Below, piece by piece: positions 7,334-14,174 of a stretch of 41,687 bases of DNA. Each line of letters opens with the position of its first letter. Position 1 is the stretch's first letter. The DNA is from a virus. The position numbers and the translations under genes are program-made. The stretch is from positions 1 to 41,687 of the IMG/VR virus record IMGVR_UViG_3300049825_000657, one strand, 5' to 3'. The notes under the pieces are model-generated. The model did no database searches, was not told the DNA's origin, and saw nothing but the letters and a program-made list of their open reading frames with translations.

Positions 7334-7405
7334 TCACACGTCACCACAGCCAGGGCCGATAACGTGCCAGTTCCCGATGCTGTCTTGTCGCCAATCGTAG
7401 GTCAT
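7334..7405 (-). CDS. Shortened 23-residue peptide, copy A of a duplicated small gene
   Basis: The ATG at 7405 overlaps the stop of the small membrane gene (ATGA). It encodes an S-I-G-N-W-H-V segment matching S-L-G-S-W-H-V of the 41-residue paralogue at 8428-8553, then stops early. After the stop the same frame continues with WEMYFLEGLGLIP, identical to the end of the paralogue, so this is probably a decayed copy. Function unknown. Confidence 0.45.
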   Translation of the reverse strand: MTYDWRQDSIGNWHVIGPGCGDV

Positions 7406-7563
7406 CTTGCCGTCAGCAGAAACGGGAACATGAAGAATGCGCTCCCTGAAAACGCGGCAAGGACGCCGGACAGGAACCGGCTGTGCGGGTAAGCGCCGCT
7501 CGCCAGCGCGGCAAGCAAGATGGCGAACACCAAGACAGCCCATGGGATATTGCCGTTTTTCAT
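7402..7563 (-). CDS. Small two-helix membrane protein, copy A
   Basis: 53 residues starting MKNGNIPWAVLVFAILLAAL, with two hydrophobic segments separated by A-Y-P-H-S. It is a paralogue of the 54-residue protein at 8550-8714. The ATG overlaps the stop of the upstream PD-(D/E)XK-like gene. It is probably an inner-membrane protein; role unknown. Confidence 0.65.
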   Translation of the reverse strand: MKNGNIPWAVLVFAILLAALASGAYPHSRFLSGVLAAFSGSAFFMFPFLLTAR

Positions 7564-8261
7564 GCCATTCCACCTTTCTCCGATACAGCCGGATCGGCGC
7601 GCCACAGCGCTTGCCTGGCCCTCAACTCGGTGCAACACTCTGCCATGAGTTCTGATGGGATCAATTTTTCGAGCAAGACGTCAACGCATTTTTTCCGGAC
7701 CGGAATCTTCGACGGCGCAAACATCAATAACCGGGTCCGGATCGCGATGTTGGCAAGTTCCTGCGCCCACAACATGCGCAACATAAGTTCCGGCACCGGC
7801 GATCGAGGCACCGGCTCCGCCGCCACGGTCAGCACACATTCCTCTTCGACGCCTCGGCCCCATGCGTCCGGATGGAACCCGGTCCCGGTGATCAGCCCCA
7901 CGCTGGGCATAAGCCACTTGACATACCCGGCATCGACGGCGTGGCTGCCCTTGGCCGTGACGATCCACACCTCGGGCACGCACAATTGATACATGCCTAC
8001 CTGGTGCAGCAGCCGCGTCGTGTTGTCGTAGTCGCCCTTGACCTCGACCGCCGCGATATGATCGGTGCCGACCGCGACAAGATCGGCCCTGACCTTGCCC
8101 TCGCCCATCACCATTTCGTGACACATCCGCGCCTCGGGGAACCGGGCGCGCAGAAACGCTTCCATCGCGTTTCGCAGCCTGAGTTCCGCCCGGTCGGCGT
8201 AGCCGGAGCGGCGCGCCGCTTGGTCCGCCGTCATCGCCCACGGTTCACTGGCCGCTATCAT
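7560..8261 (-). CDS. PD-(D/E)XK nuclease-like protein (MmcB/sce7726 type)
   Basis: 233 residues. The first 105 residues contain a restriction-like core: RADLVAVGTDHIAAVEVKGD, then RLLHQVGMYQ and VWIVTAKG, that is an acidic residue, an E-x-K pair and the Q-x-x-x-Y helix seen in MmcB and sce7726-like proteins. These families are linked to DNA repair or nuclease activity. The C-terminal half is unassigned. It lies between the two duplicated units and overlaps both by 4 bases. Confidence 0.65.
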   Translation of the reverse strand: MIAASEPWAMTADQAARRSGYADRAELRLRNAMEAFLRARFPEARMCHEMVMGEGKVRADLVAVGTDHIAAVEVKGDYDNTTRLLHQVGMYQLCVPEVWIVTAKGSHAVDAGYVKWLMPSVGLITGTGFHPDAWGRGVEEECVLTVAAEPVPRSPVPELMLRMLWAQELANIAIRTRLLMFAPSKIPVRKKCVDVLLEKLIPSELMAECCTELRARQALWRADPAVSEKGGMA

Positions 8262-8431
8262 GCCGCGCTCGCGATACTGATTTCGCCGCCGCCGCAGCCG
8301 GGACTGTACCCTATCCCATACGGAGGGTCCGCCACCACTGCATCAACCGGCCCCAGCGTCGGCAGGATTTCCCGACAGTCGCCAAGCAACAAGCGGCATT
8401 CCCCGATCATGACCTCGCGCCGGATCGTCAT
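8258..8431 (-). pseudogene. Truncated second copy of a DPPY methyltransferase
   Basis: 57 residues that reproduce the start of a beta-class methyltransferase: LLLGDCREILPTLG, then DPPYGIGYSPG, and then stop. The catalytic motif is present but the target-recognition and SAM-binding parts are missing, so it cannot be an active enzyme on its own. The G-I-G-Y-S-P-G tail looks like a different subfamily from the intact copy at 6564-7295, so it may be a remnant of another enzyme. The frame is still tidily fused into the operon by ATGA overlaps. Confidence 0.75.
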
Positions 8432-8553
8432 GGAATGAGCCCCAATCCTTCGAGGAAGTACATCTCCCAGCAACTTTGCTGCCAGCGCAAGCCGCGCACA
8501 AGCCGGATGCCGTCGCAGGCCACGTGCCAGCTCCCAAGGCTATCGGAGATCAT
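8428..8553 (-). CDS. 41-residue conserved peptide, copy B
   Basis: The ATG at 8553 overlaps the stop of the small membrane gene. The peptide has GSWHV at 7-11 and ends WEMYFLEGLGLIP; the last block is shared with the region before the intact methyltransferase. It is the full-length version of the shortened copy at 7334-7405. Function unknown. Confidence 0.6.
   Translation of the reverse strand: MISDSLGSWHVACDGIRLVRGLRWQQSCWEMYFLEGLGLIP
8447..8469 (-). repeat. 23-bp direct repeat, copy B
   Basis: Identical to 7311-7333; see that entry. The copies are 1,136 bases apart in the same orientation. Confidence 0.85.
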
Positions 8554-8714
8554 CGCGCCATCCACAGCCACGGGACCATGAACAACGCCGATCCCGAAAA
8601 CGTAGCCAGCACGCCTAACCAAAACGGGCTGTGCGCGTAGGTGCCGAGCGCCAGCGCGCCGAGGAAGATGGCGGCCACCAAGACCGCGAAGGGGATGTTG
8701 CCGTTTTTCATCAT
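8550..8714 (-). CDS. Small two-helix membrane protein, copy B
   Basis: 54 residues starting MMKNGNIPFAVLVAAIFLGA; a close paralogue of the 53-residue protein at 7402-7563 with the same two membrane segments and a shared F-S-G-S-A-x-F-M stretch. The first of two ATGs (8714) overlaps the stop of the GcrA-like gene upstream. Confidence 0.65.
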   Translation of the reverse strand: MMKNGNIPFAVLVAAIFLGALALGTYAHSPFWLGVLATFSGSALFMVPWLWMAR

Positions 8715-8938
8715 GACTTCACTCCCGGAACCCGCGCCAGCGTAGGCTTCGATGACGCCACATTCCTGGGCGAGATCAACCACCGACCGGGGGACTGCCG
8801 GCGAGGCAGACCGAAACGCCTCGCCCCGCCCCCAACCGCGGACTCACTGATTCCCATCTGAGCCGCAATGTCGGCGCCCAACATTCCGTCGCCCCACAGC
8901 TTGCGCAGCAGGGCTTGTCGTTCAACTGTCCACTTCAT
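8711..8938 (-). CDS. Short GcrA-like cell-cycle regulator
   Basis: 75 residues. The start MKWTVERQALLRKLWGDGM followed by ADIAAQMGISESAVGG and RRFGLPRR matches the N-terminal helix-turn-helix of alphaproteobacterial GcrA (W-T-x-E-R...L-W-x-E-G...I-A-x-x-L-G...R-L-G-L). GcrA binds methylated promoters with sigma-70 in the host cell cycle. Only the DNA-binding part is present, so it may compete with host GcrA (inference). ATG at 8938 overlaps the upstream stop. Confidence 0.8.
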   Translation of the reverse strand: MKWTVERQALLRKLWGDGMLGADIAAQMGISESAVGGGARRFGLPRRQSPGRWLISPRNVASSKPTLARVPGVKS

Positions 8939-9615
8939 GCCGGGCTCCTCGGATTGTTGAACACGCGCGCCGCGTGGTGCGGACACCAGCGGGTGCCGGG
9001 CTCGGATTTGTCGCCGCAATACTTCTTCTCGCCGTCGTGCTGCTTCACCTCGAACAGGCACAGCCCGGCGTGCCATTCAACGAACGTGACGCGCCCGGTC
9101 TGCCCCATGTAGCCCTCCATGAAGGACTCTTCACGCACCGCCTCGGCCGCAGTGACTGGATCGAGTCGGGGGCGCGCCGACTTGACCGGGAGCGGCACGC
9201 GGACGATGGGCGCCAGGGTCCTGCCGGGCTCGACGGTTTTTTTCTCCAGAGCTTTGACCTCTTGCGGAGGCGGGCTCACCGGTTTTTTCCATGGCGAGGA
9301 CCGGCGCCTGTGACTTTCCCAACATGAGCGCGCCTGGCGCTCCGTCATCGGCTTGATCGTGGCGGTGACAAAGTCAGCTATCGCCCGGAAATTCGTCCCT
9401 TGTAGGCGCCGGGAGACAACGGCATCGATGACCTCCGGCGAGTGTTTGCGCTCGTTCTTCGGCCCCGGCGACTCTGGCTTTCCGTAGCGGTGCCAAATTC
9501 CACAGATCGCGTTGCGCGTCAGCGGGCGCGCCAGCGAGGTCAGCGCGGCGGCAACCTCTCTCGACGAGGCACCCGCGTCTCGCAGCCGGATCGCTTCCGC
9601 TTCAAGTTCACCCAT
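8935..9615 (-). CDS. GcrA-family regulator with C-terminal Cys/His cluster
   Basis: 226 residues. An N-terminal helix-turn-helix (IRLRDAGASSREVAAAL, then TRNAICGIWHRYGK) is followed by a Pro/Lys-rich linker and a C-terminal C...YCG...WC-P-H-H cluster, the arrangement of GcrA-family proteins. It probably acts on transcription with host RNA polymerase. The ATG at 9615 overlaps the upstream stop (TGATG). It lies next to the short GcrA-like gene, forming a pair. Confidence 0.75.
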   Translation of the reverse strand: MGELEAEAIRLRDAGASSREVAAALTSLARPLTRNAICGIWHRYGKPESPGPKNERKHSPEVIDAVVSRRLQGTNFRAIADFVTATIKPMTERQARSCWESHRRRSSPWKKPVSPPPQEVKALEKKTVEPGRTLAPIVRVPLPVKSARPRLDPVTAAEAVREESFMEGYMGQTGRVTFVEWHAGLCLFEVKQHDGEKKYCGDKSEPGTRWCPHHAARVFNNPRSPA

Positions 9616-9845
9616 CAGCCCCTCCCCTCGACTTCCTGAATGCACCACTTGCGGAGACATTCAAGCCCGCAAAAGTTTTTCTCCCCTCCTGAGAATGGAG
9701 GACTCATCGAAACGCCGTAAACAGTTCCGGAAGAAGTTGCGACATCCTCTACGCGAAGCGAAAGGATGAACTTGTGTGGGAATCCCGTAACCTCCGGCGA
9801 AATGTTTCCGGCACAATTGTCGCAGAGTATTGTGGTCTTTCTCAC
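9615..9845 (-). CDS. Zinc-ribbon-like small protein
   Basis: 76 residues with CDNC near the start and FCGLECLRKWC near the end, a likely four-cysteine zinc site. The GTG at 9845 is chosen because a GGGAGGGG ribosome site lies just upstream and overlaps the end of the previous gene. Family not assigned. Confidence 0.6.
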   Translation of the reverse strand: MRKTTILCDNCAGNISPEVTGFPHKFILSLRVEDVATSSGTVYGVSMSPPFSGGEKNFCGLECLRKWCIQEVEGRG

Positions 9846-9846
9846 T

Positions 9847-10176
9847 TCAGCCCCTCCCATCATCAATCACAGCTGCGACCAGCCGGTCGTTCAGCACAAA
9901 TCCCAAGATTGTCGAGGCCAGCGTGGCGTGATCGACGCCCCTCGCCCCGGCCGCACGGTCCAGTTCGTGAAAGTGCCGGCGCCGGACCTCGACGGCCAGA
10001 ACCCGCGCGTCGCTCTCCGCTCGGCACGGCGGCAGGCCGCTGCGGTCCAGCGCGAACCGGACGTCGCGCGCCATTGCGTTGATCCGCGAGTCGTCGGCGA
10101 TCTCGGTGGCCGTGAAGCCCTGCGCCGCAAGCCAGCCGATGCGCAGCATTTGAGTTTCGGTGAAGGCGTGTGTCAC
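9847..10176 (-). CDS. HTH regulator, phage type
   Basis: 109 residues. Residues about 6-40 form a helix-turn-helix (LRIGWLAAQGFTATEIADD), and the C-terminal part AGARGVDHATLASTILGFVL resembles a ribbon-helix-helix-like ending seen in related phage proteins. Likely a DNA-binding protein. The start is a GTG overlapping the previous stop (GTGA). Confidence 0.6.
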   Translation of the reverse strand: MTHAFTETQMLRIGWLAAQGFTATEIADDSRINAMARDVRFALDRSGLPPCRAESDARVLAVEVRRRHFHELDRAAGARGVDHATLASTILGFVLNDRLVAAVIDDGRG

Positions 10177-10553
10177 TTCAACACCCTCTGGATTTCTGCG
10201 GCGAGTTCCGGCGAGGCCTGGTAGCCGCGGCCCCACGCCGTCTTTATCGTGTGCGGTGCCACCTTTTTTCGGACACGGCAGATGATAACGTGCAGGACCT
10301 TGCCGGACTCGCTGTCCGGAGAAAGGGTGAGTTCAAGATCCCAGCGGCTGTGCATACTCCCGTCGGAGAGCATAAGGAGAAACTTTGCTTGCTGCGGCTT
10401 CAAGTCGTAGTGATTGCAGAGCCGCTCAATGTTGCGGGCCTCGTTGAGAGCCCCCTCCTTGCTTCTGTACATATGCAGTTCAGCCTCAAGTGTTTCGACG
10501 CGCCTGCGCATCGCGGATATTTCTTCGACGTAGGCGCTGCCAGAGAGGGTCAT
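10173..10553 (-). CDS. Winged-helix protein resembling OmpR/PhoB C-terminal domain
   Basis: 126 residues. A short coiled coil (about 8-38) precedes a winged-helix domain: LKPQQAKFLLMLSDG, VLHVIICRVRKKVAPHTIKT and WGRGYQ, the typical ending of OmpR-type domains (I-x-T-x-x-G-x-G-Y). No receiver domain is present. In alphaproteobacteria this fold is shared by CtrA, so interference with host cell-cycle control is possible but speculative. ATG at 10553 overlaps the resolvase stop. Confidence 0.7.
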   Translation of the reverse strand: MTLSGSAYVEEISAMRRRVETLEAELHMYRSKEGALNEARNIERLCNHYDLKPQQAKFLLMLSDGSMHSRWDLELTLSPDSESGKVLHVIICRVRKKVAPHTIKTAWGRGYQASPELAAEIQRVLK

Positions 10554-11122
10554 AGTTTTTCCTCTTTCCACCTTGAAAGCTCGGCCCGCCGCGCGCTCAC
10601 CCGGTGCTGCGCGCGATATCCTCTGTCACTATGGCAGCACCCGTAAACCCAGATGCCACACGCCTCGGCGATGTTGTGATCTTCGGTCAACCATCCGCGA
10701 CGCAAGCACTCGGCGAGGGCCATGTCCTTCCACGCCGCTCCCTCGCCATCGGGATCGCCCCGCGTCGGCCGGCGCCCGGCATAGAATTCGGTGCGCCATT
10801 CGCCGATCGAAATCATGAACACGTCGTCGCTGAGCCCGAGTTGCTCCGCCGCCGCTTCAATCGCGGTGACCAACGTGAACTGCTTGTAGAGCGTGGGAAG
10901 GTGCAGCCCGGTTTTCCGGACCACGATTTGCTCGAAATAGATGCGCTCGGCCCCGACTGACTTGCCGAGTTGCGCTGCCCAATCGCGGACGGCGCGCCCC
11001 AGCCGCGCGGTGTTTTCTCCGTAGTCCGGCGGCTGCCATAAGCCACGCACCGGCACAGCGCCGGGTTCGCCATAGGCATAGCCGATGTTCTTGGGAGCCT
11101 GGTCGAGGCCGAGCACGATCAT
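10550..11122 (-). CDS. RuvC-like Holliday junction resolvase
   Basis: 190 residues with the RuvC/RNase H-like acidic triad: LGLDQAP with Asp7, IYFEQ with Glu64, and EDHNIAEACGIW with Asp148/Glu153. These phage resolvases cleave four-way or branched DNA before packaging or during recombination. It sits in the DNA-modification operon rather than beside Bet. Confidence 0.8.
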   Translation of the reverse strand: MIVLGLDQAPKNIGYAYGEPGAVPVRGLWQPPDYGENTARLGRAVRDWAAQLGKSVGAERIYFEQIVVRKTGLHLPTLYKQFTLVTAIEAAAEQLGLSDDVFMISIGEWRTEFYAGRRPTRGDPDGEGAAWKDMALAECLRRGWLTEDHNIAEACGIWVYGCCHSDRGYRAQHRVSARRAELSRWKEEKL

Positions 11123-11487
11123 GAGTCTAGGTTTTGGAACAGCGGCAGTTCACCAAGCTTCTTGGTGATCTCGTCGAAAAGATCTCTCTGATCTTCGCTG
11201 AGCGTGTTGCGGCACTTGTCCGCCTTGCGCAACAGACTGCGCTCGCGGAGCTTGGCGCTGAGCGGTTTCTTCGCGATGCCGGCCTCGGCCGCCGCCTTTT
11301 TGATTTCCTTGATCTGGTCGATATGGGGCTGACACGCCGCCGCAGCGTCGGCCATGATCGTGTCGATTTCAGCCGACTCCGCCTCGATGGATTTCACAAA
11401 GTCGGTCAGCTTCTGCTCATTGATCCCGTTCCCGCTGACGTCTTGGTGAACTTGCGCGTCGTCATCTAATTTGGCTTGTCTCGGCAT
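11119..11487 (-). CDS. Helical conserved phage protein
   Basis: 122 residues, mostly charged helices: IEAESAEIDTIMADAAAAC, then IKEIKKAAAEAGIAKKPLSA and RERSLLRKAD. The layout is reminiscent of the GapR/DUF2312 family (a helix followed by E-A-x-x-x-G-x-x-x-K-x-L and a basic R-x-R-K helix), but the match is loose. GapR-type proteins bind overtwisted DNA. ATGA overlap with the resolvase; 26-base overlap with the methyltransferase upstream. Confidence 0.55.
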   Translation of the reverse strand: MPRQAKLDDDAQVHQDVSGNGINEQKLTDFVKSIEAESAEIDTIMADAAAACQPHIDQIKEIKKAAAEAGIAKKPLSAKLRERSLLRKADKCRNTLSEDQRDLFDEITKKLGELPLFQNLDS

Positions 11488-12193
11488 TCCGTTTTTCCTT
11501 CCAGTTTAACCAGTGCTTTGTCGGGTGACCGGTGTACCCACGCAACCAAACGAACCATGAGAAGTCCTGACGCCCTCCGCCCGGCTTGATGCCAGCCTGA
11601 ATGACGCGGCCCGGCGGCATCGAAGGGCGAGGGCACAGTTGATAGATGCGATAGAGCGACGTCGTGTCGATGAACCTGGCGACCGCCGATCCGCAATCCC
11701 AATTCGAGGGGAGAAGAAGAGCTGTGGTGACGCGCGATTTTTGAATGCACCGCCTGATCCAGATGAAGTCGGCCGCCTTTGAACAATATTTGAACGGCGG
11801 GTTGCACACGATGTCGGCGTCGGGATGCTCCCGGTCTTCGGCAAGAAAATCGGCGACGTAAGATACGGCGGTCCGGTTGACGATGTCGGAGCCAATTGTT
11901 TCGTACCCCGCCGCTGCAGCGCCGCGCAAAATATTGTTTCGTCCGCAGGCCGGGTCCCAGATGGTTTGCGCGAAGTCCTGCGCCCGGAACAGCGCGGCGC
12001 TGACCGCCTCGGGCTCGACGTACCAGTCGTGGGGGTCGCGCGCCCAGAGATGCGCGCTCTTCGCTTTGAGAGAGTCAGCGGGACCGGCAGATTTGACGGT
12101 AGTAATGGAAAGCGACGAGGCCGCATCTGCCGTTCCTTCATTAGTCGGGGGCCCGCCGTCCCCCATTGGAAGTTCCCCGTCGCTATTCGTCAT
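11462..12193 (-). CDS. NPPF-type DNA N6-adenine methyltransferase
   Basis: 243 residues. A SAM-binding motif WDPACGRNNILRGA (79-92) precedes the catalytic NPPF at 131-134, with a C-terminal region lacking a known target domain and a disordered N-terminal 40 residues. This is a common phage adenine methyltransferase layout. It is the third methyltransferase gene of the operon. Confidence 0.75.
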   Translation of the reverse strand: MTNSDGELPMGDGGPPTNEGTADAASSLSITTVKSAGPADSLKAKSAHLWARDPHDWYVEPEAVSAALFRAQDFAQTIWDPACGRNNILRGAAAAGYETIGSDIVNRTAVSYVADFLAEDREHPDADIVCNPPFKYCSKAADFIWIRRCIQKSRVTTALLLPSNWDCGSAVARFIDTTSLYRIYQLCPRPSMPPGRVIQAGIKPGGGRQDFSWFVWLRGYTGHPTKHWLNWKEKRNAETSQIR

Positions 12194-12495
12194 GTCAGTT
12201 CAAGATGCTTGTGGTTCGCGGGGTTGAGCAGGGCCTCAAGTTCGCTGATGTCGGTCTTGCGCTCCACCACGGGGCGGAAGCATTCAGCGAAGAAACCCGC
12301 TTCGGAACCGTCCACGCATAAGCCTTGCTTTATCTCTTGGAACCTAAGCCCGGCGATATTGTAATGGGGAACGATGTAGGTGCTTCGAACCGTGAATATT
12401 TCATCTTTTTTCGGGTATCTTGGCGTCAAATGGGCCAAATTTCTTGACCAATTATCCGAGATGCACACCACTTTCTGCCCAACATACCAAGCCAT
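12190..12495 (-). CDS. Conserved small phage protein
   Basis: 101 residues. The start MAWYVGQKVVCISDNW, then YPKKDEIFTVRSTY and AGLRFQEI, matches a widespread small phage protein of unknown function (G-x-x-V-V-C-I...G-x-x-Y-T-V-R...L-R-F-x-E-I). The ATG at 12495 is chosen because a perfect AAGGAGGG ribosome site is 6 bases upstream. Confidence 0.75.
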   Translation of the reverse strand: MAWYVGQKVVCISDNWSRNLAHLTPRYPKKDEIFTVRSTYIVPHYNIAGLRFQEIKQGLCVDGSEAGFFAECFRPVVERKTDISELEALLNPANHKHLELT

Positions 12496-12509
12496 GGCTA
12501 CCCTCCTTC

Positions 12510-12761
12510 TCAATCGTTGTTGGTCTTCGCCGGGCGCCTGACGCCGGCAGGCCATGCCTTGCGCTCCGGCCAATTGTCGCTGAAATACTGCATCGCGCGC
12601 TCGTAGTTGCCGGTCGTGATGTCGGAGCCGTCGCGAATACGAATCAGTGTCCTGCTGTCGTTCCAAATGCGGTGACCGACAACCGAAATCGAAGCGGCAC
12701 CGCCGAGTTCAACGAAACGGTCAGCAATTCCAAGAAGCTGTTCACGGAGATTTTGTGTCAT
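12510..12761 (-). CDS. HTH-like phage protein, first gene of the leftward operon
   Basis: 83 residues. The segment AASISVVGHRIWNDSRTLIR and GSDITTGNYERAMQYF resembles small phage DNA-binding proteins (G-x-x-x-x-x-V-G-x-x-x-x-N-D...L-R-x-G...I-T). It is the gene nearest the divergent promoter region, a position often taken by a regulator, so it is a candidate for binding the repeats at 12.8 kb (inference). Confidence 0.6.
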   Translation of the reverse strand: MTQNLREQLLGIADRFVELGGAASISVVGHRIWNDSRTLIRIRDGSDITTGNYERAMQYFSDNWPERKAWPAGVRRPAKTNND

Positions 12762-12796
12762 GTCCCGCTCGGTAACATGGGCTTAAACACCCGTCA

Positions 12797-12824
12797 AGGA
12801 TATTTCCACTTTTGAGATTGACAA
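12797..12824 (-). promoter_or_regulatory. Predicted leftward sigma-70-type promoter
   Basis: On the minus strand TTGTCA (12824-12819) and TATCCT (12802-12797) are 16 bases apart. It points at the leftward modification operon, whose first gene starts at 12761. The first copy of the 12-bp repeat covers its -10 side. Confidence 0.5.
12798..12809. promoter_or_regulatory. Putative operator, copy 1
   Basis: GGATATTTCCAC, identical to 12828-12839 and 30 bp away, about three helical turns. It overlaps the predicted leftward -10 box. Confidence 0.5.
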
Positions 12825-12846
12825 AGTGGATATTTCCACGTTATAG
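12818..12846 (+). promoter_or_regulatory. Predicted rightward sigma-70-type promoter
   Basis: A perfect TTGACA (12818-12823) is followed after 17 bases by TTATAG (12841-12846), or after 18 bases by TATAGG. It would drive the rightward operon that starts at 12876 behind a CGGAGGG ribosome site. Operator copy 2 fills the spacer. Confidence 0.65.
12828..12839. promoter_or_regulatory. Putative operator, copy 2
   Basis: GGATATTTCCAC within GTGGATATTTCCAC, whose arms GTGGA and TCCAC are inverted, so this copy is a near-palindrome. It lies between the -35 and -10 boxes of the rightward promoter, where a bound repressor would block polymerase. Confidence 0.5.
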
Positions 12847-12875
12847 GGTTCGCCATCAACCGGAGGGACTGATAA

Positions 12876-13025
12876 ATGAAACACCAGATCATCATAGTGG
12901 CGCCCGCGTCGCGCCTTAGCGAGGAGATCGCGAGGCTCGCGGATCGCTTCGGCGCCAGGCCGTTCACCACGGCGATGGATAGCCGGTACGTGCCGCCCGG
13001 CGATGACGACGGGTTCCGGCTGTGA
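12876..13025 (+). CDS. 49-residue leader protein of the rightward operon
   Basis: ATG at 12876, 5 bases after GGAGGGA-type ribosome site; begins MKHQIIIVAP and ends DDDGFRL. A predicted beta-strand then a helix; no family recognised. Its stop overlaps the next GTG start (GTGA). It is the first gene after the rightward promoter. Confidence 0.65.
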   Translation: MKHQIIIVAPASRLSEEIARLADRFGARPFTTAMDSRYVPPGDDDGFRL

Positions 13026-13345
13026 CCAAGCAAGACGCAGGGGCTCTTGAGAAGACAATCCAGCATTGGCGCAACTTGGCCGATGGCATTGATGGCGAGC
13101 CGGGGCCTGGTGCCGTCCACTGCGCTCTATGCCGTATTCATCACCGGTGGTTCAATGGCCTGGTCGATGACTCATGTGCGGCATGTCCGGTCTCGATGGC
13201 TACCGGGCTGAGTTACTGTGAAGGCACGCCCTATGGAAGCGCGGAAATTTTCTATCGAGTTAGTGGACGTAACTCGAAGGAATTCAAGGCCGCTGCGGTC
13301 GAGATGCACGACTTCCTCGTCGGCCTTCGGGAGCCGAAGCTGTGA
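13022..13345 (+). CDS. Cys-rich conserved phage protein
   Basis: 107 residues with CALC, CAAC-P-V and a following YCEGTPY, a pattern (C-x2-C...D-x-C-x2-C-P-V...C-x-G-T-P-Y) seen in small phage proteins and probably binding zinc. GTG start overlapping the previous stop. Function unknown. Confidence 0.65.
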   Translation: MTKQDAGALEKTIQHWRNLADGIDGEPGPGAVHCALCRIHHRWFNGLVDDSCAACPVSMATGLSYCEGTPYGSAEIFYRVSGRNSKEFKAAAVEMHDFLVGLREPKL

Positions 13346-13788
13346 AGGCGTTTTCAGGACCGGAACTCCTGGAGATAAGGCGCATCTCTTCGGAAGTGTA
13401 TGATTGCGCGACGGTGCTTTTCTACCATGGGTCCGTGGCATCCCACCGCAAACAAACCATCTTCACCAAATTCAAAAAGCTAGCCTCTGTCCTCGGCTAC
13501 AAGATCGAATCTGACGGCTCGGGCGTTCACCCCCGGCCTGCCGAGCAGTCAGCGCGGGGCGGTCCTCCCACCGCAAGCGACCGCCCCGCTTACATCAAGG
13601 GCCAAAGTTGTAAAACCCGCGACGGGCGGATGGCGTTCTATATCCGGAAACAACAAGGCCCACGCGGGGAACCGGTTCACATGTTCGTAACCGATGATGG
13701 CTGGACGTTACTCACGAGGATGGACGGCCGGGTGGATGCGGGCCAAGACGGCGGAGCCGACATCGTCGGAAAGTGGAGCGAGACATGA
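13342..13788 (+). CDS. Phage protein with DGR...DIV module
   Basis: 148 residues. The C-terminal 55 residues (CKTRDGRMAFYI...FVTDDGW...DGRVDAGQDGGADIV) follow a module known from many small phage proteins (T-R-D-G-R...dG...D-[IL]-V). The N-terminal half is helical and unassigned. GTG start overlaps the previous stop; the next gene has a related C-terminal module. Confidence 0.6.
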   Translation: MKAFSGPELLEIRRISSEVYDCATVLFYHGSVASHRKQTIFTKFKKLASVLGYKIESDGSGVHPRPAEQSARGGPPTASDRPAYIKGQSCKTRDGRMAFYIRKQQGPRGEPVHMFVTDDGWTLLTRMDGRVDAGQDGGADIVGKWSET

Positions 13789-14174
13789 GCCTAGGACGCG
13801 AATTTACCGATGCGGATCGGGGGAAGAAATTCGCCCGAAGGGATGAATCGGAACCGATGATATTCGTTGGCATCCTGCCGTTCTTGCGGGGAAAGGAACG
13901 CTGTTGCGTAATGGCCTACGAAGATGCTGGCGTCGCCATTTATAGTATCACCGGCCAATATGACACCGACTATGAATCTGGACCAGACATCGTGTCCGAA
14001 TGGGTAGAACCCCCCAAGCCGGTCACGGTGACGCGGTGGTTCAATGCATACCCAGGCAGGGAAATCGTCTGTCACGCAAGCCGAGATGCGGCTGAGAAAG
14101 GTAAGTTTCCTGACCGCATCGCCTGCATTAAGCGAGAAATCACCTACACCCCCGGCGAGGGGCTGGCCTCGTGA
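13785..14174 (+). CDS. Phage hypothetical protein related to its neighbour
   Basis: 129 residues. The central part (CCVMAYEDAG...YSITGQYDTDYESGPDIVSEW) resembles the DGR...DIV module of the preceding gene, so the two may descend from a duplication. ATG at 13785 overlaps the previous stop. Function unknown. Confidence 0.6.
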   Translation: MSLGREFTDADRGKKFARRDESEPMIFVGILPFLRGKERCCVMAYEDAGVAIYSITGQYDTDYESGPDIVSEWVEPPKPVTVTRWFNAYPGREIVCHASRDAAEKGKFPDRIACIKREITYTPGEGLAS

